64,000 bases of DNA, from contig JAEUNZ010000041.1 of the NCBI GenBank assembly GCA_016790965.1, positions 55,612-119,611 on the forward strand, in the 5' to 3' direction. The notes beneath the pieces were generated by a model. It did not search any database. It worked only from the letters and a program-made list of their open reading frames with translations, and was not told the origin of the DNA. This stretch comes from SSSZ01 sp016790965. GTDB taxonomy: Bacteria; Pseudomonadota; Gammaproteobacteria; Burkholderiales; Rhodocyclaceae. Position numbers and translations under genes: made by a program. Of the stretch, positions 1-8,059 are shown one piece after another (the stretch's first letter is position 1; each line of letters opens with the position of its first letter).

Positions 1-23
1 TCGCCCGCCATTGTACAGGAGCC

Positions 24-875
24 CTATTCCGGGAGCCCGAGCAGGAAAACCATCGAGTCGAGCAGGGGGCCGGGTTTGGAGATGGCGCCGAACCAGCGGT
101 CATAAGTGGCGAACAGTTCGCCGGTACGGTAGATACGCGCCAGTTCGGTATCCACCACCAGGCGGAAATCGGCGTCGTTGCGGCGCATCATGAGGGCATA
201 GGGTTCGTAGGAATACAACTCGCTGCCCAGTTCCCAAGCCTCCTGCTTGCCTGCTGCCAGGATAAGCCCTGCGAGCAGGCCACGGTCCGAGGCGTAGGCG
301 TCGATCTTGCCTTCATTGAGGAGACGCAAACCATCGCCGTGGTCCTTGACTGCAACCAGCTCGGTGGCGAAGCGACCCTTCTCCATGGCCCGTCGCAGCG
401 TGGCCTCCGTGGTCGTTCCAGTGGCCACACCGGTGCGCCGGCCCTTGAGGTCGGCAAGGGCAAAAATACCAGAACCCTTGGCCGTAATGTAACTGCCGCC
501 GTCTGCGAAGGTGAGCAGGCTGAAGTCGACGTCCCGCCGCCGACTGAGATTGGCGGTAGTAGAACCGCACTCGAGGTCGATTTCGCCTTTGCGCAGCCGA
601 GCTACCCGGTTGGCGGGCTCCACCGCCACCCACTTGATGTCCAGGCGGGGCAGCTTCAATTGGCTCTGGATGGCATTGACCACCTTCGAACACAGCTCGA
701 TCGAGTATCCGGTGGGCTTGCCATCGTCACCCACGTAGGAGAATGGCACAGACGCGGTGCGATAGCCCAGAGAAATGCTCTTCCTGGCCTTGATCCGACC
801 CAGGGTATCGGCCGAAACGGCAGGTGCGGCAAGAGCGACAGCGGCAGCGACCGCCAGGAAACGCAGCGTGGACAT
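24..875 (-). CDS. ABC-type amino-acid substrate-binding protein (SBP family 3)
   Basis: Predicted periplasmic solute-binding protein of about 283 aa, family 3 (polar amino acid, GltI/AatJ-like). Residues 1-22 form a signal peptide ending in VSA. The mature part opens with the family pattern (ISLGYRTASVPFSY, then DGKPTGYSIELC) and later has the GSTTANLSRR segment typical of glutamate/aspartate binders. The ATG at 875 is preferred over an upstream in-frame start at 917 because a GGGGGA ribosome site precedes it and the signal peptide starts there. No permease or ATPase lies beside it inside the window; they may be beyond the left edge. Confidence 0.85.
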   Translation of the reverse strand: MSTLRFLAVAAAVALAAPAVSADTLGRIKARKSISLGYRTASVPFSYVGDDGKPTGYSIELCSKVVNAIQSQLKLPRLDIKWVAVEPANRVARLRKGEIDLECGSTTANLSRRRDVDFSLLTFADGGSYITAKGSGIFALADLKGRRTGVATGTTTEATLRRAMEKGRFATELVAVKDHGDGLRLLNEGKIDAYASDRGLLAGLILAAGKQEAWELGSELYSYEPYALMMRRNDADFRLVVDTELARIYRTGELFATYDRWFGAISKPGPLLDSMVFLLGLPE

Positions 876-1016
876 GGTTTTCCCCCGTGGAGTCAGAAAG
901 CTGCTACGGTGCCACAACGAAGAAGAGGGGGCAATCCCGTTGTCGTGAGATGAATTCGCTATGACGAGGCCGGGTCGCTGAACGGCATGCCTTCAAAGCG
1001 GCTGCGCGGTTGTCGC

Positions 1017-1397
1017 TCAGTGCCAGCCGCCCCGTCGGCCGCGTCCTTCGCCGCGCGGCTCTTGCTGGCCGCGCATTTCCTCCCGCAAGCGATGGCGCTC
1101 CTCCTGGGAAATCGGGGTCGCAGGCATAGGCTGGTGTCGGCCATCCCAGTTGTCCGGGGGATTCTGTTGCCATTGCTCGCGCATCTGCTGGCGCATTTGC
1201 TGTCGCTGTTCCTGCGGCAGGCGGGCGAGTTCGAGGATCTGCGCAGGCGTCTCGGAAGCACTCCGCTCTCGCAGCGCAAGGACGTGTATTTCCAGGCGAA
1301 GTCCGCGCGTATCGTCCGGAACATCGGCGCAAGCCTGACCTGCAGCCGTAAGACTTACCACCAGTGTGGTACAGGCGAACGCGAACTTGTTTTTCAT
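1017..1397 (-). CDS. small Q/R-rich exported protein divergent from ompR
   Basis: A 126-aa protein of unknown function. Residues 1-24 (ending AGQACA) are a convincing signal peptide. The mature part is rich in Gln and Arg and carries LPQEQRQQMRQQM and QEERHRLREEMR, which recall the LPxEQR helices of small CpxP/Spy-like or DUF3106-type periplasmic proteins; this is a resemblance only. The tail is Gly/Arg-rich (RGEGRGRRGGWH). A GGAG-type ribosome site precedes the ATG. It is transcribed away from ompR-envZ, so it may be a target of that system. Confidence 0.7.
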   Translation of the reverse strand: MKNKFAFACTTLVVSLTAAGQACADVPDDTRGLRLEIHVLALRERSASETPAQILELARLPQEQRQQMRQQMREQWQQNPPDNWDGRHQPMPATPISQEERHRLREEMRGQQEPRGEGRGRRGGWH

Positions 1398-1583
1398 CCT
1401 CGACTCCGAAGCGGGCCGGATTGGGCCGATGGGGCATTTTCGCCCCGAAACGCCAATGAGGGGTTCTGCGGCGGCGCGCAAGGTGTAAGCACCTGTTGCC
1501 ACAGCGGAAGCGGCAAAAAGCTTGTTACCATTCAAGCCCATCACCGCTGCTGCCTTTTCAACGCCGCCATTATCCTTGCTGCC

Positions 1584-2309
1584 ATGACCGAACGCCAACA
1601 CCGCATTCTCGTCGTCGACGACGACATCCGTCTCCGGGATCTCCTGTCGCGCTACCTGGGCGAGCAGGGTTTTGAAGTTCGCGCCGTCGCCGACGCGCCC
1701 CAGATGGACCGGGCTCGCACCCGGGAGCATTTCGACCTCATCGTCCTGGATCTCATGCTCCCGGGCGAAGACGGTCTGACCATCTGCCGCCGCCTGCGGG
1801 GAACAGGCGACACGACCGCCATCATCATGCTCACCGCCAAAGGCGAGGACATTGACCGCATCGTCGGCCTGGAAATGGGGGCCGATGATTATCTGCCCAA
1901 GCCTTTCAACCCACGGGAATTGCTGGCCCGCATCCATGCCGTGCTGCGCCGGCGCGGCAGTACTCCCCCAGGGGCGCCGGAGGCCGAGGTGGAGTCGATT
2001 TCCTTCGGCCAGGTCGAGGTCGATATGGCGGCACGAACGCTCAAGCGCGGGGACGAAATCATCGCCCTTACCACCGGGGAATTCGCCGTTCTCAAGGTTC
2101 TGCTGCAGCACCCGCGCGAACCCCTGTCCCGGGACAAATTAATGACCCTGGCGCGGGGCCGTGAACAGGGGCCCTTCGACCGTGCTATCGACGTGCAGAT
2201 TTCCCGCCTGCGCAAGCTGGTCGAGGTGGATCCGGCGCAACCGCGCTATCTCCAGACGGTGTGGGGCTTTGGTTACGTCTTTGTGCCGGATGGCAAGAGC
2301 CGCGAATGA
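1584..2309 (+). CDS. ompR: two-component response regulator OmpR
   Basis: 241-aa DNA-binding response regulator. The N-terminal receiver (about residues 5-120) has the acidic pocket VVDDD, phospho-acceptor Asp56 in VLDLMLPGEDG, the Thr of MLTAKGED and Lys of YLPKPFNPRELLARI. The C-terminal winged helix (about 140-237) ends in the OmpR/PhoB signature VDVQISRLRKLVE-like segment and TVWGFGYVF. Length equals the family norm (239 aa in E. coli). envZ follows at once, so the pair is an operon. Upstream in-frame codons to 987 are ignored because they overlap the divergent gene and the receiver starts here. Confidence 0.95.
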   Translation: MTERQHRILVVDDDIRLRDLLSRYLGEQGFEVRAVADAPQMDRARTREHFDLIVLDLMLPGEDGLTICRRLRGTGDTTAIIMLTAKGEDIDRIVGLEMGADDYLPKPFNPRELLARIHAVLRRRGSTPPGAPEAEVESISFGQVEVDMAARTLKRGDEIIALTTGEFAVLKVLLQHPREPLSRDKLMTLARGREQGPFDRAIDVQISRLRKLVEVDPAQPRYLQTVWGFGYVFVPDGKSRE

Positions 2310-2328
2310 ACCGAGCGCGGCCGTGGCG

Positions 2329-3648
2329 ATGAAACTCCCGCGTTCGCTGCTGGCGCGTACCTTCTTTCTCATTGCTACTCTGGTCCTACTGACCACCGCC
2401 GCCTGGCTGACGCTTTTCGAAAGGGCGGAAGCCGAGCCCCGTGCAAGGGAGACCGCCCAGCTGGCTGCCAGTACGGTCAATCTCATCCGGGCCGCCCTGC
2501 TCGCTTCGGCCCCCGAGCGACGCCCCGATCTCTTCGTCGAACTGATGACGCGGGAGGGCATCCGGCTACTACCCGTCGAACCGGACGATGTCCTCGAACC
2601 CCTGCCTGACGATCGTTACATCGATCTGGTGCGAACCCGCACGCGAGCCCTGCTGGGGGATCACACCCGACTGTCCTTGGCGGTCAATGAAGTTGCCGGG
2701 TTCTGGGTCAGTTTCCGCCTAGACGACCAGGACGAAGACGAGTACTGGCTTATCCTGCCCCAGGAGCGCGCCCTGCGCACCTTCGGCTGGCACTGGCTGG
2801 CCTGGGGGCTCCTCGCCCTGGGACTCGCCCTCGCCGTCGCCTGGTTCATCGCTTCGCGCATCACCCGTCCGCTCAAGGCGCTGGGCGTGGCCGCCGCATC
2901 GGTCGGGCGGGGCCAGACTCCCGCGACTCTGCCGGAGACCGGAGCGGACGAGCTGCGCAACTTGGCGGCGGCCTTCAACCTCATGGCCGCCGACCTCGCT
3001 CGGCACGATCGAGACCGGGCCGAGGTGCTGGCCGGAATTTCCCACGACCTGCGCACGCCCCTCACCCGCCTGCGCCTGGAGGCGGAACTGAGCATTGCCT
3101 CGGAAAGCGCGCGGGACGCGGTAGCGGCGGATATCGATCAGATGGAGGCGGTCATCGCCCAGTTCATGGACTATGCCCGTGGCGATGGGGGCGAAGTCCC
3201 CGCCCCGGTCCGTATCGACGCCCTACTCGAAGACGTGGTCGGGCGGCAGCGCGCCCTGGGGCGCGAGGTCGCTTGCCGCATCGACCCCCTGCCACCTTGC
3301 GTGGGGCGCCAGCGAGCCTTGGGCCGGGCGGTCACCAATCTTATAGACAACGCCTTCAAGTACGGGGCCTCGCCGGTGGAGGTCAGCGCAGGACGTGAAG
3401 GCGGCACACTCTTCATCGAAGTCTGCGACCGAGGTGTCGGCATACCGCCGGAGGAGGCTGAAGGGCTCAAGCGCCCCTTCACCCGCCGCGATACCGCCCG
3501 CAGCAACGTCACCGGCACCGGTTTGGGGTTGGCCATCGTGGACCGTACCGCCCGCATGCACGGCGGGCGGCTCGATCTCTTACCCCGGGAGGGCGGGGGG
3601 CTGCGGGCAAGGCTCAGTCTGGCGTTCGCAGAGGCCAGCGGCCGATGA
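2329..3648 (+). CDS. envZ: osmosensor histidine kinase EnvZ
   Basis: 439-aa inner-membrane histidine kinase, partner of the adjacent OmpR. Transmembrane helix 1 lies at about residues 10-30, a periplasmic domain follows, and helix 2 lies at about 152-174. HAMP follows (ITRPLKALG onward), then the H-box ISHDLRTPLTRLRLEAE near residue 240 and an ATPase domain with NLIDNAFKYG, DRGVGIP and GTGLGLAIV. A longer in-frame start at 2290 (MARAANEP) would overlap ompR; 2329 is chosen because it begins just before the first membrane helix. The 3' end overlaps thpR tail to tail by 35 bp. Confidence 0.93.
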   Translation: MKLPRSLLARTFFLIATLVLLTTAAWLTLFERAEAEPRARETAQLAASTVNLIRAALLASAPERRPDLFVELMTREGIRLLPVEPDDVLEPLPDDRYIDLVRTRTRALLGDHTRLSLAVNEVAGFWVSFRLDDQDEDEYWLILPQERALRTFGWHWLAWGLLALGLALAVAWFIASRITRPLKALGVAAASVGRGQTPATLPETGADELRNLAAAFNLMAADLARHDRDRAEVLAGISHDLRTPLTRLRLEAELSIASESARDAVAADIDQMEAVIAQFMDYARGDGGEVPAPVRIDALLEDVVGRQRALGREVACRIDPLPPCVGRQRALGRAVTNLIDNAFKYGASPVEVSAGREGGTLFIEVCDRGVGIPPEEAEGLKRPFTRRDTARSNVTGTGLGLAIVDRTARMHGGRLDLLPREGGGLRARLSLAFAEASGR

Positions 3649-4153
3649 GGTCGTAGGACGGCCCCCCGGGAAGAAGGCTGGAGCGTGCCAGAACGAAGTC
3701 CCCGCATATCCAGGACAGTGGCCTCAGGACAGGGAGCGCCGTGGGAGGGGGAAACTTGCGGGCCAGGGTCATATGGGGAAAGAAGCGGCGGTCGGCATTG
3801 GGACCCGCGATGCCCACCGTGCCCAGTTCGCGCCGCAGCGCCATGACCAGATGATCGAGCTCGGGCGGTGTCGTGCCGCCGGCCCAAAGAATGCGGTTGT
3901 GCCGCCAGTAGCCAAGACGGTCGAGAGTCCAGGAAAAGGCCTGTGCATTCACTGCAGCGGCGGCCTGCCTTGCCGCTTCCATTTCAGCTGGGGAAAGCTC
4001 ACCCAGAAACTCCAGGGTGAGATGCAGGGTGTCGGGGCGGTTTGGGCGCCCCCCGGGAAGCGCCCTCAATGCGGTGGCAAGTCCCCGCCGTAGCTTGGAA
4101 TCGGGCCACAGCGCGAAAAAGCAACGCTGCCCGCGAGGGCCTTCACCGGACAT
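3614..4153 (-). CDS. thpR: RNA 2',3'-cyclic phosphodiesterase ThpR (LigT family)
   Basis: 179-aa member of the 2H phosphoesterase superfamily that opens 2',3'-cyclic phosphates on RNA ends. Both catalytic HxTx motifs are present: HLTLEFLG and HMTLARKF. The start at 4153 (MSGEGPRG) gives an 11-bp overlap with ispF, which is transcribed the same way, suggesting translational coupling at the end of an ispD-ispF-thpR operon. A start at 4183 would overlap ispF by 41 bp and is less likely. Confidence 0.88.
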   Translation of the reverse strand: MSGEGPRGQRCFFALWPDSKLRRGLATALRALPGGRPNRPDTLHLTLEFLGELSPAEMEAARQAAAAVNAQAFSWTLDRLGYWRHNRILWAGGTTPPELDHLVMALRRELGTVGIAGPNADRRFFPHMTLARKFPPPTALPVLRPLSWICGDFVLARSSLLPGGPSYDLIGRWPLRTPD

Positions 4154-4625
4154 GCTCCACCAAGACCACCGCCTGGGCCTCAATGGCTTCGCCGCGGCCC
4201 AGGTAACCGAGAGTCTCGTTGGTCTTGCCCTTGACGTTGACGGCCTCCGGTGGCAGTTCGAGGTCGGCGGCGATGAAGGCGACCATGGCCGGGATGTGGG
4301 CGGCCAGGCGCGGCTCCTGGGCGATGACCGTGGCGTCTGCGTTGACCGGCCGCCATCCGGCAGCCAGCACCCTGCGACGTGCCTCGCGCAGCAATTCCCG
4401 GCTGTCGGCCCCGTGAAAGCGGGGGTCGGTATCCGGAAAATGGCGGCCGATGTCCCCCAGGCCAGCAGCGCCGAGGAGCGCGTCGGTCAGCGCATGGAGC
4501 AGCGCATCGGCGTCGGAATGGCCGAGCAGCCCCTTGGCGTGGGGAATTTCGACTCCACCCAGAATCAGCTTGCGCCCTGGCACCAGGCGATGCACGTCGT
4601 AACCCTGCCCGATACGGAAATTCAT
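4143..4625 (-). CDS. ispF: 2-C-methyl-D-erythritol 2,4-cyclodiphosphate synthase
   Basis: 160-aa MEP-pathway enzyme converting CDP-methylerythritol 2-phosphate into the cyclodiphosphate with loss of CMP. The metal ligands are visible in GYDVHRL (Asp10, His12) and GHSDADALLHALTDALLG. The C-terminal VNVKGKTNETLGYLGRGEAI segment is the typical nucleotide/trimer motif. Length is normal (159 aa in E. coli). The start overlaps the ispD stop by 4 bp (ATGA), so the two MEP enzymes are translationally coupled. Confidence 0.96.
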   Translation of the reverse strand: MNFRIGQGYDVHRLVPGRKLILGGVEIPHAKGLLGHSDADALLHALTDALLGAAGLGDIGRHFPDTDPRFHGADSRELLREARRRVLAAGWRPVNADATVIAQEPRLAAHIPAMVAFIAADLELPPEAVNVKGKTNETLGYLGRGEAIEAQAVVLVEHVR

Positions 4626-5308
4626 CGCCGCCCCCTGAGAATGGCCTCGGCGACGGCGAGATCGGCCGGGTAGGTCACCTTGAGATTGCTGCCCTCGCTG
4701 GCGACCAAACGGGGCCGCTCGCCCAGGGCTTCGACGGCCCCTGCCTCGTCGGTCACCGAAGCGGTCGCCGCCAGGGCCCGCCGCAGCAGACCGTAGCGGA
4801 ACATCTGGGGCGTCTGTGCCTGCCACAGGCCCTCCCGGGGCTCGGTGGCCGCTACCCTCCCCTGGCCGTCGGCCCGTTTGAGGGTATCGGCAACGGGCAC
4901 CGCAAGCAGGCCGCCGACGGGATCGTCGGCCAGGACGGACACCAGCCGCGCCACGTCCTCCGTCCGCAGGCAGGGGCGAGCGGCGTCGTGGACCAGGATC
5001 CAGTCGTCGTCGGCAGCGACCATGGCGGCCGCCCGGAGGCCGTTGGCGACACTCTCTGCCCGCGTCACGCCGCCGGCCCGCAGGGTTTCCAGCTTGGGCC
5101 CCAAGGCAGACCAGTCACGGCGGCCCCAGCCGTCGTCTTCGGGAGCCAGGACGACCCAGACACGGTCGATGGAGGGACTGGCGCAGAGGGCCGCCAGACT
5201 GTGATGGATGAGGGGAAGACCAAGCAGGGGCAGGTATTGCTTGGGCGTCTGGGCGCCGAAGCGGGAACCGCTGCCGGCAGCGGGGACGATTGCGAAATGA
5301 CGGGCCAT
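4622..5308 (-). CDS. ispD: 2-C-methyl-D-erythritol 4-phosphate cytidylyltransferase
   Basis: 228-aa MEP-pathway cytidylyltransferase making CDP-methylerythritol from CTP and MEP. The N-terminal nucleotide-binding loop PAAGSGSRFGAQTPKQYLPL contains the catalytic Arg and Lys. HDAARPCL and the C-terminal KVTYPADLAVAEAIL are family signatures. It heads the ispD-ispF-thpR operon. The start is divergent from the AmmeMemoRadiSam genes, with 65 bp between the two start codons chosen here. Confidence 0.96.
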   Translation of the reverse strand: MARHFAIVPAAGSGSRFGAQTPKQYLPLLGLPLIHHSLAALCASPSIDRVWVVLAPEDDGWGRRDWSALGPKLETLRAGGVTRAESVANGLRAAAMVAADDDWILVHDAARPCLRTEDVARLVSVLADDPVGGLLAVPVADTLKRADGQGRVAATEPREGLWQAQTPQMFRYGLLRRALAATASVTDEAGAVEALGERPRLVASEGSNLKVTYPADLAVAEAILRGRR

Positions 5309-5373
5309 GGCTTAATTTTACTGGGAGAGGCCGCTTTATGCGGCAAATCCGCATCCCATCACCGGAGTGGACC

Positions 5374-6189
5374 ATGGTCCCAGGTACGATTCGGCCCCCT
5401 GCCGTCGCTGGTGCTTTCTACCCCGCCGAGCCGCGCCGCCTGCGGGACGAGGTGGACCGCTTTCTTGGTCGGGAACCGGAGACTGCTCCCTTGCCCAAGG
5501 CACTCGTCGTCCCCCACGCGGGCTACGTCTATTCCGGCGCTGTGGCGGCGTCGGCCTACCGCCTGCTCCGCTCCCGGGCGCAGCACATTCGGCGGGTCGT
5601 CCTCCTGGGACCGTGCCATCGCGTCGCGCTTGCCGGATTGGCGGCGCCGTCTACCTCGGCGTTCGCCACGCCCCTGGGGGAAGTGTGCGTCGACCTTGAA
5701 GCCTTGGCCGCGGTGGCCGACCTGCCTCAGGTCGTTTTCAGCGACGCCGCCCACCGGGCCGAACACTCCCTGGAAGTCCAGTTGCCCTTCCTGCAAGCGG
5801 TCTTGGCCGACTTCCGCCTGGCGCCCTTCGCCGTGGGGTCCGCGGCACCGCAGGCGGTGGCGGAGGTGCTGGAGGCCCTTTGGGGAGGGCCGGAGACCCT
5901 CATCGTCGTGAGTTCCGACCTGTCACACTATCACCCCTACCGGGAAGCACGGGAGATCGACAGCGCGAGTTGTCGGCGCATCGTCGCCGGCCATGCCGAC
6001 CTCGGGCCGCAGGAAGCCTGCGGTGCCCATGCCCTGAACGGGCTGCTGCTCGCCGCCAGGCGCCACGGCCTAGGCATCTCGCTCCTGGACTGCCGCAATT
6101 CCGGGGATACCGCCGGCGACCGTGACCATGTGGTGGGCTACGCCGCCTTTGCCCTCCAGGGCGAGCATGATCCTACAAAGCTCAGTTGA
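5374..6189 (+). CDS. amrB: AmmeMemoRadiSam system protein B (Memo-like)
   Basis: 271-aa Memo-family protein, structurally related to class III extradiol dioxygenases. It begins with the family opening TIRPPAVAGAFYPAEP, then VVPHAGYVYSGAVAASAYR, GPCHR, AEHSLEVQLPFLQ, SSDLSHYHPY and the closing NSGDTAGDRDHVVGYAAFAL; the His residues in these motifs line the metal site of the fold. The start at 5374 (GGAG six bases upstream) fits the family N-terminus; 5338 is an alternative with its own GGGAGAGG. It is the first gene of amrB-amrA-amrS. Its last codons lie inside a repeat element (6170-6404), which may have replaced the native C-terminus. Confidence 0.88.
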   Translation: MVPGTIRPPAVAGAFYPAEPRRLRDEVDRFLGREPETAPLPKALVVPHAGYVYSGAVAASAYRLLRSRAQHIRRVVLLGPCHRVALAGLAAPSTSAFATPLGEVCVDLEALAAVADLPQVVFSDAAHRAEHSLEVQLPFLQAVLADFRLAPFAVGSAAPQAVAEVLEALWGGPETLIVVSSDLSHYHPYREAREIDSASCRRIVAGHADLGPQEACGAHALNGLLLAARRHGLGISLLDCRNSGDTAGDRDHVVGYAAFALQGEHDPTKLS

Positions 6190-6404
6190 CCGCTTGTCAG
6201 TCCCCGAAATGCTTTGTGCCTTTAACCTCCGCGCACCTCCCCAACGCTCACCCGTCGGGTCCATCGCTACGAGCCCGCTGGTGCATCCGGGCGGGCGCCT
6301 GGCTTTGTCGCTTCTCCTTGCAGGCATGAGCCTGCCGCGTCGTCCCTTCGCGCCAGACAACTGCCCGAACGAACCAACGGGCTCGTCCTACCCAGGTTTC
6401 TAGG
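6170..6404. repeat. palindrome-ended repeat element A
   Basis: Intergenic element with imperfect inverted ends (ATCCTACAAAGCT at 6170, matched by AGGTTTCTAGGAT running into the next start codon). It is clearly related to the element at 18144-18301: shared blocks are CTCAGTTGA-CGCTTG near the left end, CGCTACGAGCCCGCTGG in the middle, GGGCGGGCGCC, and CGGGCTCGTCC with AGGTTTC near the right end. This copy carries about 70 extra bases between the last two blocks. It overlaps the end of amrB and stops at the ATG of amrA. Confidence 0.65.
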
Positions 6405-6965
6405 ATGATGCCCTACTCTCCTGATTCCGGGCCCCTGCTCCTGGCCCTCGCGCGGGGCGCCATCGCTGCGCGTCTCGGGACCCCCGCGACCCCAGTGGCC
6501 GACAGCCCATTCCTGCGGGAACCCGGGGCGAGCTTCGTCACCCTGACCTGCGAAGGCGCCCTGCGGGGCTGCATCGGCAGCCTCGAAGCCCACCGGCCTC
6601 TGGCGGACGATGTGCGGGAAAACGCCCTGGCGGCGGCTTTTCGGGACCCGCGCTTTGCGCCGCTGTCGGCCCGGGAATGGCCTGCCGTGCGCATTGAGGT
6701 CTCGCTCCTGGGGCCGCGGGAGCCCCTGGCGGTGAGCAGCGAGCGCGAGGCGATCGCCGCCCTTGCACCTGGGGTCGATGGGGTCGTGCTCACAGCCGGC
6801 ACCCAGCGGGCGACTTTTCTTCCCCAGGTGTGGGAGCAACTGCCCGACCCCGCCGAATTCCTGGCCCGCCTGCGCAGCAAGGCCGGGCTGGGCGCGGCGG
6901 CGTGGAGCGCCGACTGGCAACTGGAACGCTACCGCGTGCAGAAGTGGAAGGAGAGCGAGGGATGA
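6405..6965 (+). CDS. amrA: AmmeMemoRadiSam system protein A (AMMECR1 domain)
   Basis: 186-aa AMMECR1-domain protein of unknown biochemical function. Recognisable family segments are SFVTLTCEGALRGCIGSLE, ENALAAAFRDPRF, VRIEVSLLGPREPL, GVDGVVLTAG and ATFLPQVWEQLPDP with FLARLRSKAGL. It sits between the Memo-like and radical-SAM genes, the arrangement that defines the system. Two overlapping ATGs (6405, 6408) follow the right end of a repeat element that supplies an AGG. Its stop overlaps the amrS start (ATGATG). Confidence 0.9.
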   Translation: MMPYSPDSGPLLLALARGAIAARLGTPATPVADSPFLREPGASFVTLTCEGALRGCIGSLEAHRPLADDVRENALAAAFRDPRFAPLSAREWPAVRIEVSLLGPREPLAVSSEREAIAALAPGVDGVVLTAGTQRATFLPQVWEQLPDPAEFLARLRSKAGLGAAAWSADWQLERYRVQKWKESEG

Positions 6966-8059
6966 TGCTCCCGGAAAGCGCCCATCCGGCCCGCTGGTGG
7001 CATGTCCTGGACGATGGCCGCGTGCAGTGCGACCTGTGCCCGCGGGACTGTCGCCTGCACGAAGGGCAGCGCGGCGCATGCTTCGTGCGACGCAGGTCAG
7101 GCGGCGCCATGGTCCTGACCACCTGGGGCCGCTCGTCCGGCTTCTGCATCGACCCCGTGGAAAAGAAGCCCCTCAACCACTTCCACCCGGGATCGGCCAT
7201 CCTGTCCTTCGGCACCGCGGGCTGCAATCTGGCCTGCCGCTTCTGCCAGAACTGGGATATTTCCAAGACCCGCCAGACCGACCGTCTGGGTGAAACCGCG
7301 CTACCCCAGGCCATTGCGGCGGCGGCCCGCCACCATGGGGCAGCGAGCGTCGCCTACACCTACAACGACCCGGTGATCTTTGCCGAGTACGCTCTAGATG
7401 TTGCCGCCGCCTGCCGGGAAGCGGGGGTGCTCAATGTGGCCGTCACCGCCGGCTACATCCACGCCGAACCCCGCCGCGAGTTCTTCGCCGCCATGGATGC
7501 CGCCAATGTGGATCTCAAGGCCTTCGACGACCGCTTCTACCATCGCCTGTGCAGCGCCCATCTGAACCCGGTTCTCGACACCCTCCTCCATATCCGCCAC
7601 CACACGGACTGCTGGCTGGAAATCACCACCCTGCTCATCCCCGGCTACAACGATTCGGATGGCGAAATCGCGGCCCTGGCAGCCTGGATTCAGCGCGAAC
7701 TGGGCAGCGAGGTTCCTCTCCACCTCACCGCCTTTCACCCCGATTGGAAAATGAGCGATACCCCCGCCACGCCTCCCGCCACCCTCGTCCGGGCGCGCCG
7801 CATCGCCCTCGACCAGGGGCTGGCCTACGTCTACACCGGCAATGTCCATGACGAGGAAGGCGGCACGACCCCTTGTCCTTCCTGCCGCACACCCCTCATC
7901 GTGCGGGACTGGTACGCCATCCGGCTCGACCGGGTGGGCGCCGACGGAGCGTGCCCGGTCTGCGGCCACCGTATTGCAGGCCGCTTTGGGCGCGGCCTGG
8001 AAGCGGGTCGCGCCGCCTTCGGCCCGCGCCGCATCCCGGTCAGTCTGTCGCCCTCATGA
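6962..8059 (+). CDS. amrS: AmmeMemoRadiSam system radical SAM enzyme
   Basis: 365-aa radical S-adenosylmethionine protein related to pyruvate formate-lyase activases. The [4Fe-4S]-SAM motif CNLACRFC uses Cys88, Cys92 and Cys95. An N-terminal Cys cluster (CDLCPRDC at residues 23-30, then C40) and a C-terminal pair of CxxC motifs (CPSC, CPVC) suggest additional metal sites. YTYNDPVIFAEYA and NVDLKAFDDRFY are PflA-like core segments. The ATG at 6962 overlaps the amrA stop and has GAGAGCGAGGG upstream. The substrate is unknown. Confidence 0.92.
   Translation: MMLPESAHPARWWHVLDDGRVQCDLCPRDCRLHEGQRGACFVRRRSGGAMVLTTWGRSSGFCIDPVEKKPLNHFHPGSAILSFGTAGCNLACRFCQNWDISKTRQTDRLGETALPQAIAAAARHHGAASVAYTYNDPVIFAEYALDVAAACREAGVLNVAVTAGYIHAEPRREFFAAMDAANVDLKAFDDRFYHRLCSAHLNPVLDTLLHIRHHTDCWLEITTLLIPGYNDSDGEIAALAAWIQRELGSEVPLHLTAFHPDWKMSDTPATPPATLVRARRIALDQGLAYVYTGNVHDEEGGTTPCPSCRTPLIVRDWYAIRLDRVGADGACPVCGHRIAGRFGRGLEAGRAAFGPRRIPVSLSPS

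Noticed and set aside
4379..5911. A 510-aa plus-strand frame across ispF, ispD and amrB.
   Set aside because: It crosses three well-supported genes and has no recognisable domain.
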